This document shows positions 54,544 through 62,644 of a stretch of 64,000 bases of DNA, piece after piece; positions within the stretch are counted from its first letter, which is position 1; every line of letters begins with the position of its first letter. The position numbers and the translations under genes are program-made. Source of the stretch: JBNKZU01 sp050301795 (GTDB lineage: Bacteria > Pseudomonadota > Gammaproteobacteria > Thiohalomonadales > Thiohalomonadaceae); NCBI GenBank assembly GCA_050301795.1, contig JBNKZU010000017.1, forward strand, positions 1 through 64,000, given 5' to 3'. Under the pieces are notes generated by a model that saw only the letters and a list, made by a program, of their open reading frames with translations, ran no database searches and was not told where the DNA came from.

Positions 54544-55652
54544 AGCGGTGTTAAACAGTTCTCTATCTGCTGCTTTGTATCTACCGTTAGTTGTTGTGAA
54601 TAGTGATCGCCCTGATAGCTTCTATCCGGCTCCTTGGAGTAGCGTTTCATATCCTGCCTTACTGACTCCAACTGCTCATCATTCATTGGCATATTGAAAT
54701 GTGTTGCGAGTTGTTTAATTTTGTCCGAAGTGATCTGGCTGTAGTCAATCACCATAACCTTTGAATCATGGCTCTGTTTCAGAGCATCCAGCATCTGACC
54801 CATTAATATCTCCAGAACACTAATCCGATAACGATGCAGATCTGTTTCAGTAACCCCGGAAAACAGTGCAGATACTCGTGAGTTATTTGGCACCATGTGG
54901 ATACCGGAACTACGGTTATGTGAGAGAAGGATTGTTTCCGGTTCCCGAATGATGAATGTGACAGGAACCTCTGGATATGCCTTTTTGATCAGGCTGAAAA
55001 ATTTAATATCCCAGGCATTCAGTTTTATAACCAGATGACCCTCTTCTCCATAACACCTGGACTGGAGGGTTATCAATTTTTGCAGGGCATTTATCTGTAT
55101 ATCGGTATCAAGTCTGTCATCCAGCAGGATCTCACGCAGAACGCTGGACTCGGATATGACACCGCAATCACCTGATGCGGCAAAGGCATTTGAGATAAGT
55201 GTTGAACCACAACGTGAGAGGTGAAAGATAAACCCGTTCGGATTACGTTGTGTAATAGGTAGTGAGCTGTTGACCAGATCGTGAAGAGATGTTTTTGGTT
55301 GCAGAACTGAATTGACCAGGTTCCGTCTGTTTACTACCGAAACCGCATCATCAAAAAATGGTCGGTGAACCATCTTTTCTGGTAGCAGACACCATCTGAT
55401 TGTCTGATCCTTTACCTGATACTCACATGGAAACCAGTTGGCGTAGAATTCGCTATTAGGGATTGTTATAAGGTGGTTATATTGACGTGTTGCTGAAAGT
55501 AGCTGTTCCCTGTTCGCAAAACCAATACCTGACTCATTAAAACAGTCATACAGATCATCAATCGTTACAACACCACTGAATCGCTTCAGTAGTGCTGACG
55601 ATGAGACGGTTTTTACAAACTGAGGACACAGATCCATTTTAGTTATCCACAC
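54486..55652 (-). CDS. Sulfotransferase-like P-loop protein
   Basis: 388 residues from a GTG at 55652; an ATG at 55637 is equally possible. The P-loop-like PAPS-binding element is FIFHLSRCGSTLISNAFAASG (about 141-161, core SRCGST) and the second nucleotide-binding strand is PVTFIIREPETILLSHNRS. These fit the Sulfotransfer superfamily, which uses PAPS to sulfate acceptors. The extra 130-residue N-terminal domain (VTIDDLYDCFNESGIGFANR) is not typical. The acceptor is unknown. The 3' end overlaps folK by 58 bases in convergent orientation. Confidence 0.65.
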   Translation of the reverse strand: MWITKMDLCPQFVKTVSSSALLKRFSGVVTIDDLYDCFNESGIGFANREQLLSATRQYNHLITIPNSEFYANWFPCEYQVKDQTIRWCLLPEKMVHRPFFDDAVSVVNRRNLVNSVLQPKTSLHDLVNSSLPITQRNPNGFIFHLSRCGSTLISNAFAASGDCGVISESSVLREILLDDRLDTDIQINALQKLITLQSRCYGEEGHLVIKLNAWDIKFFSLIKKAYPEVPVTFIIREPETILLSHNRSSGIHMVPNNSRVSALFSGVTETDLHRYRISVLEILMGQMLDALKQSHDSKVMVIDYSQITSDKIKQLATHFNMPMNDEQLESVRQDMKRYSKEPDRSYQGDHYSQQLTVDTKQQIENCLTPLYKETLAIISALFSATQRG

Positions 55653-55838
55653 CTGTCACAGATATGAATATCCATTTTTCCGTGCTCCATTTCTACATCC
55701 GTTTTTAAGAATGTATCCATATACCCTTGCTCCGTGTATGTTTATTAGACCTGCTTTTCCATATTAACCACCTGATAGTGGTTTACTGCTTCCTGATGAA
55801 GAACCTTAACCGTAGATCAAAAAACGGAAAGATCCATA

Positions 55839-56720
55839 TCATTTTTCTCTACTTTCAACTGTTATTATCTGAATCAATGATTTGAACAACATCAATAACC
55901 CCAACAACAGCAACACGGGCAAAACCAGCCCTTCAATAACCACAACAACTATGTGTTTTATAGTTAAGGATGAAAGTGATTCGCTCTGTTTATCAGCATC
56001 CTTCTGATGCTGGTTAAACTGATCAATCGTTGTTTTCACCTGACTATGTAAACTATCAGTGGCGTTATGCTTTGGCATTCTGTCGTAGTGTTGCTGGAAT
56101 TCGCTCTTTATCGAGCCCCGATAATCCTGAAACAGATAGTGACTGGCGGTGGCTGTTCCATAGATTGCCAGCGGTATGGCCAGATGAACAAACAGGACGA
56201 TGAACAACATTGCCTGTGCAATACGTTCAATAGAGACCGAAAGATTAATAGCCCGGCTGCGTACCGATAATGACAAACCATAGAGTGCAAAAAAGAGCGT
56301 TAATGTTGGCGCGGTTGCGAGATAACTCAGGTCAAGCAGCATCGACATAGCGTGATTTGCTGCAACCGATGCGACCGAGAATTGCCATGCCTGATTGATG
56401 AGCTCAACCAACACATTCATTGTCTCACCCAGACGAATCTCCACATCCACAATAAAGGAGATCCCACCACTGCTGCTTTGTAGCAATGCCAGCAAAACCT
56501 TCATACCACTGATGATCTCAAGAAGCGTGTCAGACTCATGGAGGGATGATGCGAGATAACCACGATTCACATCATCGATATGCCCTTTAATCAGAATATC
56601 GAGAATTGCATTAAAGCCACCGTGATATGCCACCGCCATCAACACCGCGATAACTATCAATACAGACAGGTGATACAGGCGACTTCTGCCAGAAAGAGTG
56701 AATATGCCTGTGTTATTCAT
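55839..56720 (-). CDS. Multi-pass membrane protein of unknown function
   Basis: 293 residues from the ATG at 56720, preceded by AGGGGCGAG; the longer frame to 56780 overlaps the lysozyme gene much more. Four or five hydrophobic segments (about 18-36, 135-160, 170-195, 205-225 and 260-285). A hydrophilic loop (SIKSEFQQHYDRMPKHNATD...DQFNQHQKDADKQSESLSS) precedes the last segment. It overlaps the lysozyme gene by eight bases, so translational coupling suggests a joint role. I do not recognise the family. Confidence 0.65.
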   Translation of the reverse strand: MNNTGIFTLSGRSRLYHLSVLIVIAVLMAVAYHGGFNAILDILIKGHIDDVNRGYLASSLHESDTLLEIISGMKVLLALLQSSSGGISFIVDVEIRLGETMNVLVELINQAWQFSVASVAANHAMSMLLDLSYLATAPTLTLFFALYGLSLSVRSRAINLSVSIERIAQAMLFIVLFVHLAIPLAIYGTATASHYLFQDYRGSIKSEFQQHYDRMPKHNATDSLHSQVKTTIDQFNQHQKDADKQSESLSSLTIKHIVVVVIEGLVLPVLLLLGLLMLFKSLIQIITVESREK

Positions 56721-57564
56721 CTCGCCCCTGCTTACTGTTTGAATGCTTAATAAATACTGATAGTGCCTGCTGATTGCCATTGAAGTGGCTCATATCAACA
56801 TGCCCATCGATGCCATTCACGCTGGCTGTCTGGGTGTATTGCCAGATCTTCCAGCCATCCTTATGCCACTCTGGTGGTAGCGCCTGTAACTTGTCTGAAT
56901 AGTCTGCTACCCAGAGCGGATACTCGGCAAAACGCTCATCGCTTAGATAGTCTCTTATAAAACCCAGATCACTATAAATAACTGGCTGTTTACCTGTTTT
57001 CTGTTTAATGATTTTGAGATAGACAACAAGATCTTCCTGTATGTGCGATTTATCAACATGATCACTGACTTCAATATCAACCACTGGCGGCAGATCCCAC
57101 TCATTAAGCTGCCCGACGGTCTTATAGAAATGGTTTGCCTGATTGGTGGCGTCATCTTCAGGATAGAAAAAATGGTAGGCACCCCGTGGAATACCCGCCT
57201 CCCTGGCACCGCGCCAGTTATGTTCAAACATCGGGTCAATATAGGTATCACCGCCAGTCGCCTTGATATAGGCAAAGCTGATACCGCTCTGTTTCATCAA
57301 ATCCCACCTGACCTTTCCCTGATAATGGGAAACATCAATCCCCGGCGTTAGCGCTCTCTTTTCTGATTGCACAGGAGCCACACCCACCTCCTGTTTCAGA
57401 AAGCTACCGATCTTCTGCTCCTGAGCCTTGACCAATGCCAGTTCTTGTTGATCAGTCAGTCCGGCAAGTCTTCCCGCCCAGATGATCAGCGGCAATATGA
57501 AGCATACAAGTAGTATTACTTTCAGCGGATAATAGATAGTGTCTGGTACATTCTGTTGATTCAT
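56713..57564 (-). CDS. Membrane-anchored GH25 lysozyme-like muramidase
   Basis: 283 residues. One N-terminal membrane segment (LKVILLVCFILPLIIWA) is followed by a coiled linker, then a GH25 domain from about residue 74: GIDVSHYQGKVRWDLMKQSG (Asp77), AYIKATGG, GAYHFFYPEDDATNQANHF, PPVVDIEVSD (Asp163, Glu165), VIYSDLGF, WVADYS and WQYTQTASVNGIDGHVDMSHFNG. The catalytic residues look intact, so it should cut MurNAc-GlcNAc bonds in the periplasm, held to the inner membrane. It starts the reverse-strand set with the membrane protein. Confidence 0.9.
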   Translation of the reverse strand: MNQQNVPDTIYYPLKVILLVCFILPLIIWAGRLAGLTDQQELALVKAQEQKIGSFLKQEVGVAPVQSEKRALTPGIDVSHYQGKVRWDLMKQSGISFAYIKATGGDTYIDPMFEHNWRGAREAGIPRGAYHFFYPEDDATNQANHFYKTVGQLNEWDLPPVVDIEVSDHVDKSHIQEDLVVYLKIIKQKTGKQPVIYSDLGFIRDYLSDERFAEYPLWVADYSDKLQALPPEWHKDGWKIWQYTQTASVNGIDGHVDMSHFNGNQQALSVFIKHSNSKQGRDE

Positions 57565-57839
57565 ATCCCGATTGTTCTTTTTATATCTTCAGTTTGTTTT
57601 AGTAGACGAGAGTCGTAATCCATAGAGTCAGACTATTCCATCCAGGGCAGGATCTCCACCTCTGAAATTATACTTTAGTTTATTTTTTCTGTTGTTCCAG
57701 AACAGCCTTTTTGATCGATATCCTTTTCATAAGAGAGTGTGGGTTCAGTATTCTTGTAATCTCGAAAATATAGCCTACCCTTTAAGACTCACTCATGCAA
57801 AGCATGGAAACCTGATTACTAACGATAAGGAGCGTCGGC

Positions 57840-59036
57840 ATGTCAAAGCATCAACCCATTGTCCGTGAACTTCAGAATTTACTAAAAAAACATGGCAAGC
57901 AGTGGAAGGCATTGCTTGAGTCATCTATCAACATTGCCCGCAAAAAGGCAAAAACTGACTTCAACAAAGATCAATATGCACGCTATAAACGCCCGGATGT
58001 TCGCAACCTAAAGGAATACTACGACTATCTCGACTGGCTGGTGAAATGGAGTCCCATCGAGGTTGACATCGACTATCACTCAAAAGAACACGTAGCCCAT
58101 CAATATAATAAGGAGGTCTTTTTCCAGTTATGCAAGTTTTACTGGATCCTGGATCAGCCATCAGGCAGAGAACTACAGCAGCACAATAGCTTCAGAAAAT
58201 GGATGGTCGATTTTGCCGATGACTGGGGCAGTTTTCTTAACACCACTGAATCTTTTAGCAAGAAAGCACTGAAATCATTCCTGAATGATCCAAACTTTAA
58301 GATGGATCAATATATGATGCCTCCTGAGGCCTATACACCCCGCACCAAACACAGCAAGGCAAAACCCAACGGCCCCAGCGGCTGGCTCACCTTTAATCAG
58401 TTTTTCGCGCGAGAAATGAACCCAGGGTTGCGCCCGGTCGCGGGTATGTTTGATGACACAATTATTGTATCTGCAGCTGACTCCACCTTTAAATCAAAGT
58501 TTAAGATCGATAGTGATTCTGAGGTGACCATTAAACACACTCATACCTATCGCATCGATAAGTTACTCGAAGGAAGTCCATACAAAGAGCGTTTTAATAA
58601 TGGTCTATATATGCATAGCTTCCTCGGCCCTAACGATTACCACCGTTTTCATGCACCCGTCAGAGGCACTGTGCTGGAGTCGCGCGCGGTTCAGGAGCGC
58701 GTCTACCTGGACGTGGTCATCACCGATGGTGAGTTTGATGCACCAGACAATGCCGATGATGGTTATGAATTCTGCCAGACACGAGGCATCCTGATTCTCG
58801 ACTCGCCCATTGGACTGGTCGCAGTTATTCCAATCGGGATGGCTCAGGTCTCTTCAGTCAATATGCCAGCGGTTGTTGGTTCCTATCTCAACAAAGGCGA
58901 TGAGTTCGGCTATTTCCTGTTTGGTGGCTCGGACATGATTCTGCTGTTTGAAGAGAAAAGTAATGTCGTTGTCAATGCATCACCGACCGTTCACTACAAC
59001 AGCGGAATGTGTATTGCAGAAGTCGTTAAATCATAA
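57840..59036 (+). CDS. PsiD-like pyruvoyl-dependent decarboxylase (phosphatidylserine decarboxylase superfamily)
   Basis: 398 residues, with AAGGAGCG before the ATG. The C-terminal two thirds are a Psd-type catalytic domain: FNQFFAREMNPGLRPVAG, SAADSTFKSKF, GLYMHSFLGPNDYHRFHAPVRGTVLES, IPIGMAQVSSVN, and the self-cleavage site FGGSDMILLFE with Ser364 as pyruvoyl precursor. The N-terminal region (about 30-160: DWLVKWSP, FYWILDQPSG, DFADDWGSFLNTTES) matches the PSDC-type domain found in fungal PsiD, the tryptophan decarboxylase of psilocybin synthesis. There is no membrane segment, which argues for a soluble amino-acid substrate rather than a lipid; this is inference. Confidence 0.75.
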   Translation: MSKHQPIVRELQNLLKKHGKQWKALLESSINIARKKAKTDFNKDQYARYKRPDVRNLKEYYDYLDWLVKWSPIEVDIDYHSKEHVAHQYNKEVFFQLCKFYWILDQPSGRELQQHNSFRKWMVDFADDWGSFLNTTESFSKKALKSFLNDPNFKMDQYMMPPEAYTPRTKHSKAKPNGPSGWLTFNQFFAREMNPGLRPVAGMFDDTIIVSAADSTFKSKFKIDSDSEVTIKHTHTYRIDKLLEGSPYKERFNNGLYMHSFLGPNDYHRFHAPVRGTVLESRAVQERVYLDVVITDGEFDAPDNADDGYEFCQTRGILILDSPIGLVAVIPIGMAQVSSVNMPAVVGSYLNKGDEFGYFLFGGSDMILLFEEKSNVVVNASPTVHYNSGMCIAEVVKS

Positions 59037-59114
59037 GTTTTAAAGCGATCGGACTCTACAGATCTCTGTAGTCCATCATCCAATAATCATGATCAAACTA
59101 AAAAGGAGATTATC

Positions 59115-59387
59115 ATGGCTAAAAACATGGCAGGTGGTTGGAAAAAATATAACTGCGTCGACAAAAAAGCATCAAAGGTATTTGATACCGCAACCAAAGG
59201 GATGGTTGGTGTTAAGTACACACCAATGTGTGTTGCTACTCAGGTTGTCAATGGCACCAATTACAGCTTCTTCTGTAATGCCAAAACGGTCTATCCTGAC
59301 TCACCCAATCAGGCGGCGATTGTCGATATCTATCAAAAGCCCAAAGGTAAACCTCAGGTGGTCAAGATAAACCACGTCAGTCAGTAA
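59115..59387 (+). CDS. Cystatin-like small protein
   Basis: 90 residues, with AAAAAGGAGA before the ATG, no signal peptide. The middle reads YTPMCVATQVVNGTNYSFFCNAKTVYP, with QVVNG at 43-47 in the place of the cystatin QVVAG loop followed by TNY as in stefins. A GG pair at 7-8 could match the conserved N-terminal glycine, and AIVDIYQKPKGKPQVVKI fits the next hairpin. Cystatins inhibit papain-type cysteine proteases. Whether this one does is unknown; the target would be outside the window or in a rival or host. Confidence 0.55.
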   Translation: MAKNMAGGWKKYNCVDKKASKVFDTATKGMVGVKYTPMCVATQVVNGTNYSFFCNAKTVYPDSPNQAAIVDIYQKPKGKPQVVKINHVSQ

Positions 59388-59438
59388 CCATAAACGCAGG
59401 TACATATTAACGAGTGTCTGATTAAGTCATTAAACATT

Positions 59439-59517
59439 GTCGTTGCGAACGAAGTGAAGCAATCCAGTTTCTTCCATTGATAATGGATTGCCACCTTCCT
59501 ACGCGACTCGCAATGAC
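59439..59517. repeat. Dispersed double-palindrome repeat, copy C
   Basis: GTCGTTGC, GCAATCC (59459), GGATTGCC (59485) and GCAATGAC (ending 59517) repeat the layout of the elements near 11.8 and 16.3 kb. It lies in the gap between the cystatin-like and phosphorylase-like genes. Confidence 0.65.
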
Positions 59518-59596
59518 ATACATGGATGTATTAATGCTGCGATCATAGGACGTGGAAGAGCAGCGGACATACATGGATGTATTAATGCTGCGATCA
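59515..59596. repeat. Two identical 31-base direct repeats
   Basis: The same 31 bases, beginning GACATACATGGATGTATTAA, occur at 59515-59545 and 59566-59596, separated by 20 bases. Each copy contains the palindrome TACATGGATGTA-like core. They join the palindromic repeat to the next repeat module. Confidence 0.7.
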
Positions 59597-59605
59597 CACG
59601 ACTGC

Positions 59606-59683
59606 ATGGATGCAGGAGGTAGAGCAACGCAGGAACTGTTGCCGAGGACGTGATTGAGCGCTGGACGACTTATTCTGAATTTC
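59606..59683. repeat. 78-base repeat shared with the region upstream of coq7
   Basis: Aligns without gaps with 6983-7060. Both copies carry GGAGGTAGAGCAAC and end in GAATTTC. Together with the two preceding modules, it fills the 347-base gap between the genes ending at 59387 and starting at 59735. Confidence 0.6.
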
Positions 59684-59734
59684 TTTTACGTATGTGCCTG
59701 CTTTTTTTGATCCCGATATAAAAAGGAGAACAAC

Positions 59735-60877
59735 ATGACCAATCGCCAACTGGACGCAGCACCCCAACCTTGTACCAGCCCGGAAACACTCCCCCCGTTA
59801 CCCATTATTGACTGGTCTTCTATCGGGCAGTCGGCACCGGAAGTTGTCGATCTGGGCACACCCTCAGAAGATGCGCCACTACCTGAGGCTGATATTGTCG
59901 TCATCACCTGGACATCTGCGGAGTGGTCAGCGCTGGATCATGTCTTTATCAATAGCGACAAGGAGCGCTATCGCACGTCGACGGAGTTCCATAAACAGTG
60001 GCACTACCGCAAGGATGATAAATACGTTGAAGGCGCATACGAGCTATGGGGCTTTTATCGCATGGTCAAAATAACCACTGCCGGTGGTATTGAGCAGCGC
60101 GTTCTACTATTCAAATCCAGCGCTCACCTGTCGCACCCACCTTACTGCACCGGCCTAATTGCGATGGTGAACCTCATCATTGATGAGGTAAAGCCCAAAC
60201 GACTCTACACCATCGGTACTGCTGGTGGCGCATCACTGGAAGACCGTCTCGGCGATACGGTTGTGACCAATGCTGGTCATATCGAAATAGAGAAAGAGGA
60301 AAACGCCTGCTGCAATCTTAATGGTGTCTCTGTCGTCTGTAATACATGGTATCCATCTTTCAATTTAATCCCGGATGTCGAAAGCAAACTGTTAATGAAA
60401 TTAAGCGAGATTGTGAATAACGATGAGCTTGAGTACATGCTGTGCCAGACAATCAATGATCCAAAGCATGGCGATCCATCGTGGAAGGGAGAATACACCG
60501 TTCAGGACATGGTGAACGCCGCAATAGATCCGGCAAACCTCTCATCCCCCAAAGGGCTTGATAAAAAAGAGGTGCCGCTATTAACCACCGACTACTACTA
60601 CATCGCAAATGGCAGTGACTCATCACAATTCAGCGCCCTTGAGATGGATGATGCTGTCATAGGATTCGCTGCGGGCAAGCGAGGGGTTGATTACGTGTTT
60701 GTGCGCAATATTTCAGACCCGGTTGTACCAGACACAACCCAGGCCGGAAAGACGATCCCAACCGAGCTCCGCGAAACATGGTCTGGCCAGATCTACGAGA
60801 ACTTCGGCCTCTATACCAGCATGAACGGCGCATTAATCACATGGGCAACCATTGCAGGTGACCCAACAAAACCATAG
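59735..60877 (+). CDS. Nucleoside phosphorylase-fold protein
   Basis: 380 residues, with AAAAAGGAGAAC before the ATG. After a Pro-rich N-terminal 50 residues it has the PNP/UDP phosphorylase superfamily core: DIVVITWTSAEWSALDHVF (53-71), LYTIGTAGGASLEDRLGDTVVT (158-178), TTDYYYIAN (284-292), the substrate-binding ALEMDDAVIGFAAG (301-314) and VFVRNISDP (321-329). Glu303 and Asp305-306 are where the family binds ribose. It is longer than housekeeping enzymes, with an insertion at about 185-280. It could split a nucleoside or act as a sensor domain; the substrate is unknown. Ten bases separate it from the next gene. Confidence 0.7.
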   Translation: MTNRQLDAAPQPCTSPETLPPLPIIDWSSIGQSAPEVVDLGTPSEDAPLPEADIVVITWTSAEWSALDHVFINSDKERYRTSTEFHKQWHYRKDDKYVEGAYELWGFYRMVKITTAGGIEQRVLLFKSSAHLSHPPYCTGLIAMVNLIIDEVKPKRLYTIGTAGGASLEDRLGDTVVTNAGHIEIEKEENACCNLNGVSVVCNTWYPSFNLIPDVESKLLMKLSEIVNNDELEYMLCQTINDPKHGDPSWKGEYTVQDMVNAAIDPANLSSPKGLDKKEVPLLTTDYYYIANGSDSSQFSALEMDDAVIGFAAGKRGVDYVFVRNISDPVVPDTTQAGKTIPTELRETWSGQIYENFGLYTSMNGALITWATIAGDPTKP

Positions 60878-60886
60878 GAGCTGATC

Positions 60887-62632
60887 ATGAGCTACCAATA
60901 CAATCCCACCAGGCAGAAAGCACCTGTTAGCACCGGCGATCCACTGGAGGTTGAACTGGTCTTTAATGTTCGCGCCTGTGGCACCTGCGACTTTTTCTGG
61001 CCTGATAATCCTGCGGAGCAGAGTTACGGCCCCTATCCGCTTTACGACTTCACATCCAACTATCCAGATGAGAACAGCCCGGAAGGCACACCCGAATCCT
61101 ATCCCTGGATGAACGTGGTGACCCGTGATTCAGGCTTTCCTAATGGCGAAGTGATTGATGGCTGCCGCAAAGCACCGATTATGACCATTGGTATCAATCC
61201 CAACATGACCGCATTCAGCCCCGGACGTACAGGGACATCATGGTGTTATCCGGGGTTTGCCGATAATGGTGGTGACGGATTCACCAAATATGCCTACTAC
61301 TATCGCTATCGCAACGTCTATCAGGAGCGTTTTGATTTCGACAAAATCTGTGACTACCTGCTGGATGGTAGTGAATACACGATTACGGAGAGCTGCACCG
61401 TTGTCGCCGATCAGATAAAGGCCGACAAGGATGGATATATCCTGAAAGCCGAAAGACCCGATGCCGGGCCGACCTTTGACATAGCGATCAAATATGACGG
61501 CGCAGAAGATGAAATCACCATCACGCTCGACCGCGACAAGGGAGATCCGCGATATGTTCTGCTGTTTGATCATGAAGAGCCGAATAACGCCTTTAAGGCG
61601 GGTGATGTCATTGTGGCAAAACTTGATGTTCCATCGGGTGAAAGCCTGGAGTGCTATCAGCAACTACAGACCTACTATGAGCAGTTTGTGCCATCACTCA
61701 ACCTGTTTAACCAGTATCTGATTGATCAGGGGCATAGCGATTCAGCACTGAAAATTGGCGAGGATGTCTGTCAGTTGGACATGGTGGCCTGTGCATCACC
61801 TCACTGGAACCCTAACTTTCTCGGTGGCACTAAAGAGAGTGAACAGACCATTATCAATAACTGCGTCTCCACCAATTCATGGGCAATGAAACAGTTGGTG
61901 CAGACCCAACCGGCCATTCTGTTTCTGGTGGGTGAATCCTCATACAGCATGTTCAGGGAATCCTTCGGTAATCTGATCAAACGCGACCCACCGCTTCCAA
62001 CCCACCCTTATGATTTCGCCTTTACGCTATTTAGAGAGACAACCGACAGCAGCCACCCGACATATTTTGAATACACAACAATGATTGATGGCAGGGACTA
62101 CACCATAAAAACACGTCTGATTGTGACGCCACACTTCTCTTATGATGACAACTTCAAACCGCAGTTTCGGTTAAGTGCCAACTGGCTAAAAGAGCTGGAG
62201 ACAAAATGCCCCGACTGCATCAAATTTCTAAAAACAGATCCTCGCATTACCTTCGTGGAGAGTAATGGCTATGGGTATGACGCCTTCATGTTTGACGAAG
62301 AGAATGAACAGGCGATTCTAAACACCATTCAACAGAAATATCCCGACTGCTGGAAAGAGCTGCAATACGACTATTACCACGCCCACCAGACTATGGCTGA
62401 GGTTATGGAACAACTCTATAGCGATGGAACCCTTGCATACAATGATGCAAGCACAGATGGCAAAGGGTATCTGGTTCGCTCCGAGGGTTCATGCCACTTC
62501 TGTATTAACAAGCACTGGAGTTTTCCGGATGGCTGCTGTTATGGCAAAACAGAGCAAACACCACCACCCGCTGATTTCCTGAAAAAAGTCGCTGCCGAGA
62601 TAGTCGCAAACGGGAAACCGCAAAAAGCATAA
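60887..62632 (+). CDS. Large Fe-S uracil-DNA glycosylase-like protein
   Basis: 581 residues, AGGAG before the ATG. The order of motifs matches family 4/5 UDGs: CGTC (Cys31, Cys34), the active-site strand IMTIGINPNMTAFSPGRTG (about 98-116), DMVACASPHWNP with Cys302, INNC with Cys326, the strand PAILFLVGESSYSMF (342-356) and LIVTPHFSYDD with His416. In those UDGs the four cysteines at just these places bind a 4Fe-4S cluster. A sheet-like insertion of about 100 residues (about 165-255) splits the domain. The C terminus adds CPDC (441-444) and CHFC...GCC (536-551), perhaps a zinc site. The target is unknown. Confidence 0.6.
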   Translation: MSYQYNPTRQKAPVSTGDPLEVELVFNVRACGTCDFFWPDNPAEQSYGPYPLYDFTSNYPDENSPEGTPESYPWMNVVTRDSGFPNGEVIDGCRKAPIMTIGINPNMTAFSPGRTGTSWCYPGFADNGGDGFTKYAYYYRYRNVYQERFDFDKICDYLLDGSEYTITESCTVVADQIKADKDGYILKAERPDAGPTFDIAIKYDGAEDEITITLDRDKGDPRYVLLFDHEEPNNAFKAGDVIVAKLDVPSGESLECYQQLQTYYEQFVPSLNLFNQYLIDQGHSDSALKIGEDVCQLDMVACASPHWNPNFLGGTKESEQTIINNCVSTNSWAMKQLVQTQPAILFLVGESSYSMFRESFGNLIKRDPPLPTHPYDFAFTLFRETTDSSHPTYFEYTTMIDGRDYTIKTRLIVTPHFSYDDNFKPQFRLSANWLKELETKCPDCIKFLKTDPRITFVESNGYGYDAFMFDEENEQAILNTIQQKYPDCWKELQYDYYHAHQTMAEVMEQLYSDGTLAYNDASTDGKGYLVRSEGSCHFCINKHWSFPDGCCYGKTEQTPPPADFLKKVAAEIVANGKPQKA

Positions 62633-62644
62633 GGAGAAATAGAA

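Noticed and set aside
59089..59370. Forward frame overlapping the cystatin-like gene in another frame
   Set aside because: The frame at 59115 has the ribosome binding site and the cystatin-like motif; the other is a basic shadow.
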